From: Ascochyta rabiei
Taxonomy: Eukaryota > Ascomycota > Dothideomycetes > Pleosporales > Didymellaceae
Direction of reading: 5' to 3'
DNA length: 64,000 bases
Assembly (NCBI RefSeq): GCF_004011695.2
Contig: NC_082407.1
Location: forward strand, 2,533,729 to 2,597,728
The notes beneath the pieces are model-generated. The model was given only the letters and a program-made list of their open reading frames with translations. It had not been told where the DNA came from and did not search any database. This document shows, one piece after another, positions 22,788 to 35,184 of the stretch. Position numbers and translations under genes: made by a program. Positions within the stretch are counted from its first letter, which is position 1. The number at the start of each line of letters is the position of its first letter.

Positions 22788-25700
22788 CAGTTAGAGGCAG
22801 GGACTATTAAGTTAGATCTGTCTGATAAATTCTTGTTACTGCCTAGTACCTAGAGCGCCTTTAAAGGCTAACCCTTAGAGTACTAGGAGAGCAACGTAGT
22901 ACTGCCTAATTAGTCTCTTTAGATTACTTTAATAACTGCTAGCAGTTTGTAAGGTACGCAGTTAGTTCCTATATATTTTCTAAGTTAGGGTATCCTAACT
23001 ACTTAACTAGATATTTATCTTAACTACCTTCCTTCTAGTGTTGTATTATTTTTTTAACTTCCTACTAGTCTTTACTATTAGCTTAGTGATGGAAGTTCTT
23101 CTAGATAAGTGTTCTAGAGTTAGTAGGTTCTAACAAGGAGATATAGAACACTAGGTGGATCTTTATATCCTTTAGTATATTAAGTCTATAGTTAACTAGG
23201 CTTATCTGCTTAGGAATAAAAAAGGGTCTAACTTTAACGTAGTCTAGTTTTTTTGTTAGTCTTTATGTTTAAAGGTTTTTTGTAAGAAGATAGACTTTTT
23301 CCCCTCTTTTAGCTAAGGTACTGTTTTTCTTTTCTAGTTAATAAAAGAGATTGCTTGTTCTTAAGCCTTACTAATGTTTTCCAGCAATCTCTAGTGTAAT
23401 TCCTTTAGTTTAGCTACTAAGAAGATTACTAATTTAGTCTGAACAGTTGTTTCTAGACTTCTAGTAAAGAGATTTAGGTGTCTCCTGTAATTTGCAAAGA
23501 ACAGCGTTATACCTATTACTTCTAATAATTTGTTATTATACGCAATCTGTGCTATAGGTAACAGTAAAACCTGGTTATCTTACTGCTAGTTACTGTATAT
23601 CTGTAGGTATGTTTCTATAGTCTAATTTGTTCTTTTAGTCTATCTATCTGTCTGTAGATAATAAATAGTTAATAGCTTCTTCTTAGTACCTATAGCTGCT
23701 AACAACGTAGTCTAATAGTTTAACGTAAAGAGCTTATCTTAGTTGCTAATAATAGATTCCAGTATGCTGTAGTACCTAATTACTTAATCTAAGAATACTT
23801 AAGCTAGTTGCTTAGCAGTATAATTGTAACAAAATAGTATTATCTTAGCGTGCTTAGTAAATCTGTCTACTATAATAAATATTAAGTTATAGGCGTATCC
23901 TGTAACAGGGTCCTTAGAGACAGGTAACTGCGTAACAAAGTCTATAGTAATATTCGTCTATAGTGCTGTTAGCGGCTCTATTGCCTACATTTCTCTGTAT
24001 TTTGTATGAGTACTGTGTTTGTTTAGTTAATAATTAACACAGTTCTTAATATATTTATTAACCTTATTATATATATTCTTAAACTTATAATACCTCCTAA
24101 TAAGTTCTATTATGTACGTAATTCTTGGGTGTCTATATAGCAGGTTATTATAAAAACTAGCTATAATTTCTTTAAAATTCCTTTAGTACTTACAACAGGA
24201 TACGCTGTTCCTGCTGAACTTGCATTATGTTATTAAGCTGCTGCAATAGTCCTAAGGATCTATCCTTATTAATTCTAAGTATAGCATACTTATTAATTGT
24301 TTTTATTCCTATAAGGTTATGGTATTAACTAAGTATATTAGCTCTACTATTGTCCTATCTTAGGGTATACAGTATCTTAAACTTATATCTTCCTAGTAAC
24401 TCTAACTATCTAACTTGTGTTCTGTTAAAAACCTTAGTTGTTATAATATAAACTAGGTTTTCATAGTCTGTGTATATAGTAAGGTTTAAACAGCTTTCTA
24501 TATAGATTCTCTAATGTTCTAAGGCTAATATAATTGCTATAAGCTCTTTATTATGTATATTATAGTTTTCTTCTAGTCCTAGAAACTTTTATAAATAGTA
24601 GGCAATTAGGTGCTATAGGCTATCTTGTTCTTATTTTACGTAAGCTCCTAATACTAAGTCTAAGGTATTAGTCTTAATTTAAAGTAGCTTTCTACTCTTA
24701 AATATAATTATTGTAGGTAGTTCTACGCATACTTGTTTAAGTAACTAGAAGGAATCTTCTTACGCTTATTCCTATTTAAATAGAACATCCTTCTGCATTA
24801 GCTTAGTAAGCAGTAGGGCTTTTATAGAGTAGTCCTTAATAAAGCGTTAGTTAAAGTTAACAAAGGTAAGGAATTCCTAGATTCCCTTAACTGTTTTTAG
24901 CGTTAGCTAATCCTTTACAACCTAAATCTTCTTTAGGCTTATCTTTACTCTGTATCTCCCTACAATATAGCTAAGGAATTCTACTTCTTCCTTATGCTAT
25001 TCGCACTTCTCTAGTTTTAAGTAGAGGTCTGCTCTTCCTAGGCAGTCTAACACTTCCTTAACGTAGATTCTATGTTCTTCTAGTGTATTACTATATACTA
25101 GGATATTATTAAGGTATACTACTATTATTCTGTCTAGGTATGCTCTTAACACGTTGGTAATTAGAGCCTAGCACGTAGCCAGTACATTAGTTAGCCTAAA
25201 TAGCATAACTAGGTACTTATAATAACTGTAACAGTTTCTAAACAGTGTCTTCTATTCCTTACCTTTCTTTATGTGTATAAGGTTGTACACTCTACGTAAG
25301 TTAAGTGTAGTAAAGTACTATACTCTACTAAGTCTGTCTTATAACTCCTGAATATTTAGTAGTAGATATTAATTCTTAATTATAATATTATTAAGCTTTT
25401 AGTAGTTAACACATAGGCGTAGCAAGCTGTCTTTCTTAGCTGTAAAGGTAATAGGGAATCCTGCTCAGGATTCTAATTCTTTAATAAATCCTTTTTTAAG
25501 GTTCTCCTTAATGTACTTGCGTAGTACCTTAAGTTCCTTTTCTAAGAGTCTGTATATAGGTCTAAAGGGCAGTTCCTTCCCTTTCTAGAGCTTAATATTG
25601 CAGTCCTATAGTTTGTGCTGTAGTAATACCTTTACAGTCTTCTTATACTAAAAGAGTTCTATATAACTCTTATATTTATCTAGAATATTAGGAGGTGTAC

Positions 25701-28364
25701 TGTTTTTCTCCTTAACTACTAACTGTTGTTTCTTTATATTATAGTTAACTACTCTATCTTAGCACGTCTTATATGTTAAAGAGATATTAATAATCTTCTT
25801 CTTATCTACTAACTGCGGTGTGCGGTACATAGGTATTAGTGCAGCTATACAGTGCTTACATCTATTAAATAAGATTTATTACTTCTTCTAGTTAATCTGT
25901 AGATTATACTCTTATAACTATAGTAGTCCTAATATAACATTATAGGCGGCTGTTCTAAGAATATTAAGGTCTAACTTCTCTTTATAGTTGTATATCTATA
26001 GGGGGGCACCTTAGACTTTAAGCGTAATTCTTTCTTCCCCTAGCATTAGTTCTCTATTAGCTACTTATTATAGGTAGAGTTCTTTTTTATACTATAGTTA
26101 AAGTCTAGCTTTTTCTACTACTGTGCGGGATATGTAATTTCCCTAGGCTCCTAAGCCTAATAATGCTAATAGCTCTACTCTATTTAGTATAATAGTAAGC
26201 TTAATAAGGCGATCAGTTCTAATAGAATTAATAGATTAATCCCTAGCGCTCTTAGGCGCTGTCCTAAAAAAGACTTGTCCTTGAATCTGTTATGTTCCTT
26301 ATGTCCTTAGTAAACGTTACAGTTCTAATTTAGGCAGTTCTACTAGTGCGCGTTGTAGCACTGTCTATTAGCTACTAGCTACATCTAAATAATTGCTTAA
26401 GGAATTTCTGTTCTAAGAAAGTAGGCACAGTTATATTTGTTAATAAGGTACATTTTGTATAGGTTGTTCTTATAGTTATACTACTGCGCGCAACAGGAGG
26501 TATGTCCCCTAGAGAACTATCTGTTATTAATCTTAGCGTTGTAGTATACTTTGCATACGTTATTACTATAAGCTATCTACATAAGGTCTCTATGTCTAGG
26601 ATTTCCAATGTCTAGACTATACTAGGGTTGTAGGCTAGTTAAAGGCAACTGCAGGTGCTGTTGCATTAATTTACTACTACACTGTAGTTCCTTTTTACAC
26701 TATAGTTAGTCTTTAGCTTCTTTAAGATCTTTTAAAGCGATGTAGCAGTTAGTAATGTCTAATTTAAGTTGTCTAACAATCCTATTAATAGTTAAGTTGT
26801 ACTTACTATGTTCTAAGTCTTCCTTATAATAGATAAGCTTCTTATACTACTACGTATAAGCTACTTTCTTTTATTAACATGCGTGCTGTTCCCTACAACA
26901 GTCACATTACTGGCATTAAGTGCTAGTTTCTCTAACTATTAAAGGTTAAGGACTATGTAAGAGTTATCTATCTTACGTTAGTAGTCCTTTATTTCTTTAT
27001 ATATTATTCTGATATTATTAAACATAACTTGTTTAGCAGTAATATATTCTAGTTTGCATTTAAGAACTATAAGTCCCTTACCTTTAAGGCTAAAGTAGCA
27101 ACTTCCCTGCCTTTAAAATAGTCTGCTGTATCTTTTACCTATTTTATTAACGTTTTTATCTATATAGCATTTAATTGCCTAATTGCCTAATTGTAGCAAT
27201 TGCTATTAGTAAGTATTTCTTCTTTCTCCTCTTTAGGGTTATAGTAGGGAGTTGCCTTACAAATAGGAGGTTTAATACATTTATTATTGTCCTTAGGATT
27301 GTACTCTAGGTCTTCTATAAGTTGTCCTATGTTATTAGTAACTATTTCCTAGTTACTAGCATCCGCAATATTGTCTTTACAGGTAAGGACATTAAGCTGT
27401 TAAAGAACCTTATTCTTTATCTTACAGACTCTTGCAAAGTAGCCTAGTTTACTATAGTTGTAGCAGTCCTTACTGCTGTCCTTGTAGGAGTAGTGTCCTC
27501 CTCTACCCTTCGCGTTCCACTGTCCTAGTAGCAGTCCTTTGTTAAGGTTTAAGAGATCTATAGCCTCTAGTCTAAAGTACCTACTCTGCGTGTTACTGTA
27601 GATGCGTTAGCTAGTATTAGGCTAATAATGTCCTCCTTATTGTCCTTAGTTCAGGTTATTACGCTATTAGCTCCTTAGTAGGTAATTACTAGCAATAGCA
27701 ACTACGCGTGTTCTAGAGTTATTATAGAGCTCTTACTAAAGTTTGTATAGTTATACATTAATGTTAATAGAGGTATTAATAAGGTTATTAAGGTTGTTAG
27801 TACTCGCGCTAGTGCGCATAAGTTCCCCCTTAACCTTAGGCTTTAGCCCTTGTCTAAACATAGTTATTAGAGCAGTGTTGTCCTAGTTAGTGTTAGCAGC
27901 AAGCTGCTAAGACTCCGCAGCGTAATTAGCAGCTAACTTGTCCTACTTAATTTTCTAAATATTACGTTAAGCAATAGTAGGTTTGTTAGAGACTCTAAAG
28001 ATTAGCTTAATCTTTTCTTTAAAGTTGTTAAAGTTATTTATCTATTTATCTACTTTAGCTAGTACGTTGCTAGCTTAGAACTGTTGTATAAAAGGTATAA
28101 TCTATTAGAAAGCTTTACTACGCATGTAGCTAAAAACAAGAACTACTTATTTGTCTATAGGAACCTTCTAACCCTAGAAGGTAAAGAAGAGGTCCTACTA
28201 CATAAGCTAGTTGTTAAGCTTATTACGCTCTCTGTAGTATTAATCTAGTTTATTAACGTTTATAACGCTTAAGGTGTAGATAGCTCCTTCTGTGTCTATA
28301 TCTATGCTAGAGCTGCTAGAGGTAGCGTAAGATCCTATAGTACTTATCTTAGGGTGGTTTAAAA
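22788..28364 (-). pseudogene. Outer gypsy gag-pol relict
   Basis: On the minus strand from the 5' LTR: gag (about 28300-27550), zinc-knuckle relict CYNYSKLGYFARVCK (near 27440-27480; one Cys and the His altered to Tyr), a protease region near 26100-26000, reverse transcriptase with VVYLNNILVYSNTLEEHR (near 25110) and YLKLEKCEYHKEEVEFLSYI (near 25000), RNase H, then an integrase region at about 24300-23400. Stop codons are dense and follow the Gln/Trp-to-stop pattern. The catalytic YLDD is altered to YLNN. Confidence 0.82.
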
Positions 28365-28857
28365 TGTAAAGTTTTACACTTTAGAAAAAGTATATAAGTA
28401 ATTGTTTAATTAGGTCTTAGGGATAAGTACGTGCAGGGGTTCTTAAGGGGTAGTTATCTAGTTAAAGACTGTAGTAACTAGGGGTTATAAGGAAGAGTAT
28501 AGAGTAGACTATCTGTTTTACAAGCAGGGTTAAGATATTCTAATAACAAAGTTAATTAATAAAGTTAAATACAAACTATAAGGGTTATATTCCTACAGTC
28601 TATATAGTTTAACAATTATAGTAGTAATATAGACTAATTAGTGTTGTGCATCCCCTAATTGCACTAAGCACTAATTACACTAATTACTAATCGTACTAAT
28701 CACACTAAGCCCTAATTAAGTCACGTGTCCTATTAGTTGTTGGCCAAGTGCTAACACTGTAATTGTTGCTTACTTGTTGTTTGTTCTGTTGTTATAATCA
28801 CTGTGCCGCAACCACTGTAATTAGACGAATCCTTCCCGTGTTCTGTTAATCGTAACA
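28365..28857 (-). repeat. 5' LTR of outer gypsy element
   Basis: 493 bp, TGTAAAGTTTTACAC...GTAACA, followed by the GTAAC target duplication. Its last ~97 bp also occur, inverted and not RIP-mutated, at 36345-36441. Confidence 0.92.
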
Positions 28858-28950
28858 GTAACTAACTTGCCTAGTAACTAACTTGCCTATAGGGTACGCT
28901 ATAGTCTATATAAGTTAAGTGCAGATTTTTATTTAGAAATAAATATAATA

Positions 28951-30813
28951 ACGTACTCTGCAGTCGAGCAGATCACACAATTAAGCAGATTACTCTACTA
29001 AGACCACACTAAACCTCCACCCTATTATAGCTTACATTAGCCCATGTTAGTCTTTTATACAGTAGTACAGCACATAATATTATTTATTAATACCTTCTAC
29101 AGGCTTTTTACATATGCGTAAGTTATGCCCTATATTATAGCACTTTTTACAGTATCTTTTAGGTTACCTTACCTCCTTTAACACATTATTACTTCCTTAC
29201 CTTCTTATTATTACTATACGCCCTAAACTTAGTTAGAGTAGTTAATTAAAGGCCTTCCTTAGCTGTTAGGACTCTCTCCTGCTATAACTGCTTCTTTTAT
29301 GCAATTTGTATTGCGTAGCAGCCTTATTTACTGCTTAAAGCCTAGTAATCTTCCTTTAAGCTAACACTAGCTTATACGCTACTATAGCTGCGCCTTTAGT
29401 AAGCTTCTTAAAGGCCTTACCTATTAAAGTTAGTGAGCTGCTTACATGTCTTTAAATTCTCTCTTAAACTAGCGTTAATTGCGACCCTAATTGTAAGGTA
29501 GTGCTTAGGGTTTAGGACTGCTAGGGCTTATCTTCTATAGTAGGTAGCAGTAGGGTATGTAGGCAGATATTATGACCTGTTATAACCCATTCTAGGTTAA
29601 AGGGGACTATTCTAGCGCCTTAGAAGCCCTTTTAGATATTACTAGAAGTAAATATCTCCTTATAGGCGTCTATAAAGTATAGTAGGAATCTAGTTTTAGT
29701 AATATAAGTAATATAGTTATATATAAGAATCTTAGCTTAGCGCCTATACGCCTTCTTTAAAGGGGTAAAATAACCTATATCTTGTAGTTATAAGAGGTGT
29801 AATAAGTATAGAGCTATATATAGTGTAATAATATTTACTTCCTTATAGTATTATTAGAAGTTAGGGCAGTTATAGCTCTTTTAGCTGTTAATAAGGAGTA
29901 GCTAGTACACTTCTTAGGTGTGCGTCTTTATATAGGCATTAAAGTGCTTTACCTAGTCTAGACTAAGCTTGTTAGTAGTCTATCTGTTCTTAGAGACTCT
30001 AATAACCTAGTTGTAGGGCAGATTAGGCTCTTTGTACTAGGTAGAGAGGTAGTTACAGCCTTAAAAGATAATAAAGAGTAGAATAGCCTATTCTGTGCTG
30101 TTAATCCCCTGTATAACTATTATCTACTCCTATTTACCCTACTATACTACCTTTAGTTATTATTAATACTCTAAGCCTATAATAACTAATCCTGTTAATA
30201 TCTAGCCTATTTTAAAGCCTGTCTTACTAAAGTTGTATGTAATATTATCCTAGATACTATACTTAGCTTTAATATTTGCTATAAGCCTAAACTAGCCTTA
30301 TATAATCTCTAGATCCTTACAGAGGGCTTTCTTATAGTTATACTTGTAATTAAACTTTACTTTAAGGTTAGGGCATCACTTAAAAAACGTATTAGGCTAG
30401 TTTATACTAATATAGCCTATATTATACTTAGTATACAAAGAATTAGCTATATTAACTGTAGCAGCTAGCTAAGGGGCAAATTCTTATGCGTCTAGCTTAA
30501 GGATATACTTAGAAATTATATCCTTCTTAGTTTAATCTATATTCTGTTAGTTTAGGGTATAATTAACTTATGTAGGTTATTCTGTGTATTAAGAGTATAG
30601 TATGCTGTAAGGTACGTTATATATAGCTGCAGCGTGTTACAGTATAAGTATTACATCTTATTAGATAGCCTAAAGCATAAGCTGTATTACAGCTTCTCTT
30701 AAGGGCGTAGATTAGTGTTATTGTTGAGGCATTGCGTAGTAGGGTGGAGGTTTAGTGTGGTCTTAGCAGAGTGATCCGCTCGATCGTGTAATCTGCTCGA
30801 TCGTGGAGTACGT
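28951..30813 (-). mobile_element. pogo/Fot1-like DNA transposon, copy 2 (1863 bp)
   Basis: Same family and exactly the same length as copy 1 but inverted. The ends are ACGTACT...AGTACGT with TA target duplications (28949-28950 and 30814-30815). The transposase relict is on the minus strand. Its right TIR is the least mutated and ends GATCGTGGAGTACGT; it shows a direct repeat of a CTGCTCGATCGTG-like unit where copy 1 has CGGGTGAGCGG-like units. Strong RIP; inactive. It starts 47 bp after the TIR element. Confidence 0.9.
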
Positions 30814-30815
30814 TA

Positions 30816-31670
30816 CTTCTTATTTTTTAGACTTACCTAGAATATAGATTTTTTGTTAGATATAATAATTATTTTGTTAAGTTAATAACAATGGGTTGAT
30901 TGTAAATTAGGAGGTAGTTCTTATCTAATCTAGGTTCTAGTAGGGGCCCCTGCACGTTTATTGGGAGGTCCATTACCTAACCTATTCCTCTAATACCTCT
31001 TAATTAACATTTATAGATTGTAAACATATATACCGTTATAACACTACAACACTTTATTAGGCTTTATATAACCTTATAACAATATAGAAGAACAAAGGTA
31101 ACTAATTAAGACGTGGGTAAAGATAGCAATCTAGGGTTTTTTAGTATTTACTCGAAGGCTGGCCGCTATAGTATATTTACCCTAGTAATTAATACCTATT
31201 TAGATAGAGTAACCTAGGTAGAAGAAGAGGAGTTTCTCCTAACTATAGTCTTTTAGCTAAGCTTTAACTATAACAACGCTAGAGGCTGTAAGGTCTAGCT
31301 AAATAGGTAGAATTAGTGTTTATATCTTTAAAAAGGACCTAGGCAGCACTATATATTAATATTATTTTATTATTATCTTATTACATACTGTGACCTTTTA
31401 TGGTTTTTACAGATGTAGAGTATTTTCATTTATTTATTTAGATATGCGGTGTTTATTGCAACCTAGACCTATATTTAATACACCGGGGATGTGCCTTAGT
31501 ACCAGCCACTAAGATTGTGTTCTTGTGCGTAAGTTCATACCTTGCATTCACATTTCCAGCGGAGGCTATGTTCAGGAAGACTTAGCTTACACATTTCGAG
31601 CATTTTTTTGAGGACAATTCGCTCCTGTGGGTCCCACGTTTAGCGATTCACGACAATTTTCAAAGTTTAA
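30816..31670. other. AT-rich spacer
   Basis: No gene or repeat recognised. Base composition becomes normal after about 31440, the edge of the low-RIP island. Confidence 0.5.
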
Positions 31671-31872
31671 TGTCAGGCGCTGGGCCCGGAGGTACCTCTG
31701 CCAGTCTTGGCGAGCTACCATGGGGCTAGTCAGCCCGGACTATATAAAGGTGTCGGAGGTTATTACTGATACACCAGCGATTAGTCTCGTTACTACACAC
31801 TACGTACCTCAATACACCTGCTATCCTCTTCAACCCTATCCTCCCTTGTGATCGCCTTGTACACTCTTTACA
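31671..31872 (+). repeat. Solo LTR of the inner gypsy family, not RIP-mutated
   Basis: 202 bp, TGTCAGGCGCTGGGCCCGG...CACTCTTTACA, the same length as the inner element's LTRs but with CpA sites intact. It includes the U3 TATA box ACTATATAAAGG (near 31738). No perfect 5-bp duplication flanks it: TTTAA stands on the left and CTCAA on the right, which differ only by C/T changes. It probably arose by LTR-LTR recombination. Confidence 0.9.
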
Positions 31873-32054
31873 CTCAAGAACACAGTATGTGGTGACAGAA
31901 AATGCTGAGATCTATACCAATGCCGCATGGACAAGCTTTTCAGCGTAGCCTCTGACAAACAGCCTTCGGCAATGCATCCCTGAAGTCCTTAAAACTTGGC
32001 TTTACAGCAGTTGTAAAAGTCGAGTTAACACACCCGCAAGCCGCTTAGGCGCAG

Positions 32055-32129
32055 ATGGCCACACAGCCTCCCTATGAAATTTCAACTCAGCAGGTTGTTT
32101 CTCTGACTGGGAAGGCAGCCTTGACTTAA
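32055..32129 (+). pseudogene. Possible N-terminal scrap of a short-chain dehydrogenase
   Basis: ATG at 32055 opens 24 codons containing VVSLTGKAALT, which resembles the start of SDR enzymes (LTGK.ALVTGG), and then a stop; no glycine motif follows. The surrounding 31873-32741 shows no other gene. The match is short, so this is only suggestive. Confidence 0.3.
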
Positions 32130-32741
32130 CGAATACTGATGATGAGCCGGTTAAGTACTCTGAACCATGACGGGAGAAACTGCGGAAGGAGGCCTAACAT
32201 TCGAAGTATACAATGATCAGTCTAAGAGCAGATTCGTGCATTAATGGTTTAAAATACATCTCTCACTATATTTATCACATACGGCTTGACCGAATGCATT
32301 TAACATACTAAAGCTTATTGCAGCCCTACCTAGCGCCAGTATAACGAAGAGATTTGACAGTTCAAGCATGCTACACTAACTCATCCACCTCTTGCGTCAG
32401 CGCTCCCAAGCTATACTGATGGTTGCTTGATCTAACTAATCTTACGATATTCAATGGTGGATTTGCACTCACGCCTTCGAAATGTCTACTTTATCGGTAT
32501 TAATCACACTGGATATTAATGCCGCAAGTGCAGCATCAATAGAACCCCTGCTTTGAGAGGGTTCCCCTGCAGCCATAGATGATGCTGTTAGTAAAAAACT
32601 GGTAGGCCTATACAGAAACAAAAAGTTGAAAATTGTATGTCTGGCCTATCGCATAAAACCAATTCTTAACCTAAGTTCACAAGGTAGCCCCGGATTACAT
32701 GATCCATTGAAATAGAACATGACAACATGCAGTGGAAGTAT

Positions 32742-34285
32742 CTATGACCAGTCGCCCTCATCTTCGAGAACCTCTCCACGTTCCGACGCTCCTAGCAGCT
32801 CCTTTACAGTCCAAGGCTTGTATTTGTAGCCAGGAACTAAATTGGTGTTCTCGAAGGGAGCACCAGTGAGGAGGTACTGAGCACAACTGTGGTAGTTGTC
32901 GTACGCATACTGTTCGGGGTCATGATTGATCAGCCAGTTCCCAACCATTTGTTTGTTCTTCAACGGCTTCGAATCCTGGTCTTGTTGCTCCCAGTTGGTG
33001 TTATGGAACACTTCGCGGTTCTTAAAGCCCATTTTCTGAGCGCAAGAAACTCGTTCAAACCTGTTACATATTTTCAGTCAGCTGCATATAATTGTTCGCG
33101 TGCCAGTCCTCACCTCAGTTTGTTGTGAATCTTGGTAGCAAGAGTCACGTCCTTCTTCCCGCCAATGTGTAAACAGGCCGCAAGCGAGTAAGCGTCCTCC
33201 ATTGCCATAGTAGCGCCACTAAATGAAGTTGGCAGGAAAGGATGTGCTGCGTCACCGAGCTGCACTATACGACCACCGCTTGAAGTCCACTGTGGTTGGG
33301 GGTTACGCCACATTAACTTCCAGTCTAGAACCCTGTTGTCTGGCGTTGCTTTTACAACTTCCTTCACAAATGGGTCCCATTGATCTACCGCTTTCAGAGC
33401 TCTTTCGGTTGTCGTAGACTTCGACCAACTCTCCGTGGAGGAACTGTCCTCGTCCTAAATATTGTTAGCAGAGCGGAATTTTGGTATTTCGACGACGTAC
33501 TTTGGTAGTCAAAAGCCAGCATAGGTCATCTCCACCCTTACTGAGAAGCATGTGCGCTCCCGGGCCAATGTACATGAAACCTCGATCTTTGTGACCTGCC
33601 AATTCCTTCGCAATGATCGGGTTTTCGAGAGCTGGGGCTACAGGAAAGGCGATGCGATAAATTATAAAGCCCGAGCTGATCGGTGCATCGCTGTTGCCAT
33701 CAAGGACAGCACGAGACTTCGAACCGACACCATCAGCTGCGACTACAACATCAGCCGTCAGCTTCTGCCCATCGTCAAGGGTGACTCCGCCAAAATCCTC
33801 GGTCTCAAAGTACTCTACTACTCGCGTTTCAAACGTGATTGGAATGTCGAGCTCTTTAGCATAGGTATAGAGGAGATTGTGAAGCTTCCTTCGATATATT
33901 CCAAGGGAAGGGTTCTTTGCATCACCGGGCGCATGCGTCTTGATGTGTGTACCATCGAACTTGCGCAGGTCGAAAACCGGTGAATATGCCGCTGCTCTAG
34001 CGCGTTCCATGAAGCCTGGCCATTTCTTCGGAGTGATTAGAGCTGGAGTTGTAATCATGATGATCTCCCCTAGACGACCGTTGAGCTGTGCTGCATCAGG
34101 ATCTTTATTGGGAACGACTAACCGGAGTACTGTCCTTCAGGTGAACGCTCAATTACTCGAACATCGTGGCCTTTACGATGAGCCTCGATGGCAAAAGAAA
34201 GACCTCCAATACCAGCCCCTACGACAAGTACGGAGACACCTGTCGGAGGCTCCCTTTCCAGCTGATGTTTCTGAATTCCTGGCAT
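32742..34285 (-). CDS. FAD-dependent monooxygenase (salicylate hydroxylase-like), four exons, intact
   Basis: Exons on the minus strand: 34285-34123, 34069-33501, 33454-33114 and 33060-32742 (1392 nt, 463 aa). The introns of 53, 46 and 53 bp start GTTAGT, GTACGT and GTGAGG and end in AG; all phases agree. Class A flavoprotein hydroxylase motifs are present: the Rossmann motif VVGAGIGGLSFAIEAHRKGH (residues ~23-42), the DG motif VVVAADGVGSKSR, and the second FAD motif VQLGDAAHPFLPTSFSGA. RFERVSCAQKMGFKNRE near the C-terminus is also family-typical. Such enzymes use NAD(P)H, O2 and FAD to hydroxylate aromatic or related substrates; the substrate cannot be told. The ATG at 34285 lies ~20 residues before the glycine motif, as usual. 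There is no signal peptide. It has no RIP and is the only clearly intact metabolic gene here. A nearby SDR-like scrap hints at a former pathway cluster. Confidence 0.92.
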
Positions 34286-34363
34286 TGTTGAGACGCTTTA
34301 ATAGTGTTGAGAATAGCGAGTGGAGTGTATGTGTCGTAGATGTACACCACGTCCTTCGCTTCA

Positions 34364-34369
34364 TTTATA
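34364..34369 (-). promoter_or_regulatory. TATA box of the monooxygenase gene
   Basis: TATAAA on the minus strand, about 80 bp upstream of the ATG, in a non-repetitive 5' region. Position and sequence fit a core promoter; not proven. Confidence 0.45.
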
Positions 34370-34910
34370 GGGAGCTCATACGTGCCCGGACGTCAAATTT
34401 CAGAGGTTTCTCCACAAATGTCATGGACATACAATGTGGTGCCACCGAAAGTCTGAGCCTTGTTTTCGACAAGCTTCGAGCGGAAGGCCTTCTGACCGTC
34501 TCCCGATATCTTCGCGTTCATCACTAAGCGAGTAACTACCCTCCTCGGCTGCCGGAAAAATGTTCTGCGCGCTGCACGTGCATGCTTCGTGTTGGAGTGG
34601 ATCATGGACCCAGATATTAGTGGAGTTGGAATGAAAGATCAGCGACACTTTAAGTGTTTTAATGCCCGATAATATGTATACAACCCCCACTCCAAATAAA
34701 AAGTTAATTTATCAATACAGACTGTGAAGTTATCAACAAAAACTATGAACGCGGGCAGTTGAAAATATAGCCAGGTTTTTTACAGTTGTCACATTTTGCC
34801 CTGAAGGATGTCACCACCCAATCTTTCACTCTTACTGTTCAGTAGCCACAGCTAGGTAGTCAAAACCTTTTGTTTGTCTTCAACGTATTTACGATTGTAG
34901 TCTAAGTTTG
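34370..34910. other. Upstream region of the monooxygenase gene
   Basis: A 70-codon minus-strand frame (34605-34393) has a plausible composition (SGDGQKAFRSKLVENKAQTF) but no recognisable domain, and it could be a gene remnant. The rest is AT-rich spacer. Confidence 0.35.
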
Positions 34911-35147
34911 TACTATGGTATCCGGCGAAAGTAGAGTCCCATGGTCAGTGCAATAGGGGGGGAAAGTACCAGGCTTGGCAAGTTCCACTTCCAAGGTTTT
35001 CTTGGTCTTACACTAATTAGCACGCGCTTCCTCTCTTTGTTATATACTAAAGAATCCGTACACACTTGTTATAAACACTAATAGGCATTTCTGCACAACA
35101 GCCACCGCACTGGCTATGGGACTCTACTTTTGCTGGATACTATAGTA
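34911..35147 (+). mobile_element. MITE copy 1 (237 bp)
   Basis: Inverted ends TACTATGGTATCCGGCGAAA / inverse ending CTGGATACTATAGTA, with AGTAGAGTCCCATGG continuing the TIR. There is no coding capacity. TA at both outer edges suggests a Tc1-mariner-type non-autonomous element. Confidence 0.85.
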
Positions 35148-35184
35148 AAGGGTGCGTATATATCGCCGTGCATTATAACTTAAG

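Larger units (their letters stand above)
14470..28857 (-). mobile_element. Outer Ty3/gypsy element, interrupted
   Basis: Direct LTRs of exactly 493 bp each (14470-14962 and 28365-28857) are flanked by the 5-bp target duplication GTAAC (14465-14469 and 28858-28862). Coding order is on the minus strand, so the 28.4-28.9 kb LTR is the 5' LTR. Removing the inner element (7315 bp plus one 5-bp duplication) leaves about 7068 bp, a normal length for the class. The inner insertion lies about 500 bp from the 3' LTR, just past the integrase end. Confidence 0.92.
14071..28903. mobile_element. TIR element (~440 bp) split by a retrotransposon
   Basis: The left end (14071 onward) and the right end (up to 28903) are inverted matches: TATARCGTACCCTAYAGGCAAG followed by GTTAGTTACTAGGCAAGT and, after a small gap, a block containing CCCCACCAAAAATTA (14133-14147, and inverted at 14443-14457). 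The TIR is about 65-75 bp. If the gypsy element and one copy of its target duplication are removed, about 440 bp remain, with no transposase, so it is a non-autonomous MITE-like element. The gypsy entered inside the right TIR. Confidence 0.75.

Noticed and set aside
33552..34527. Plus-strand frames of 143 and 195 codons
   Set aside because: They lie antisense to the exons of the monooxygenase, which carries all family motifs on the minus strand.
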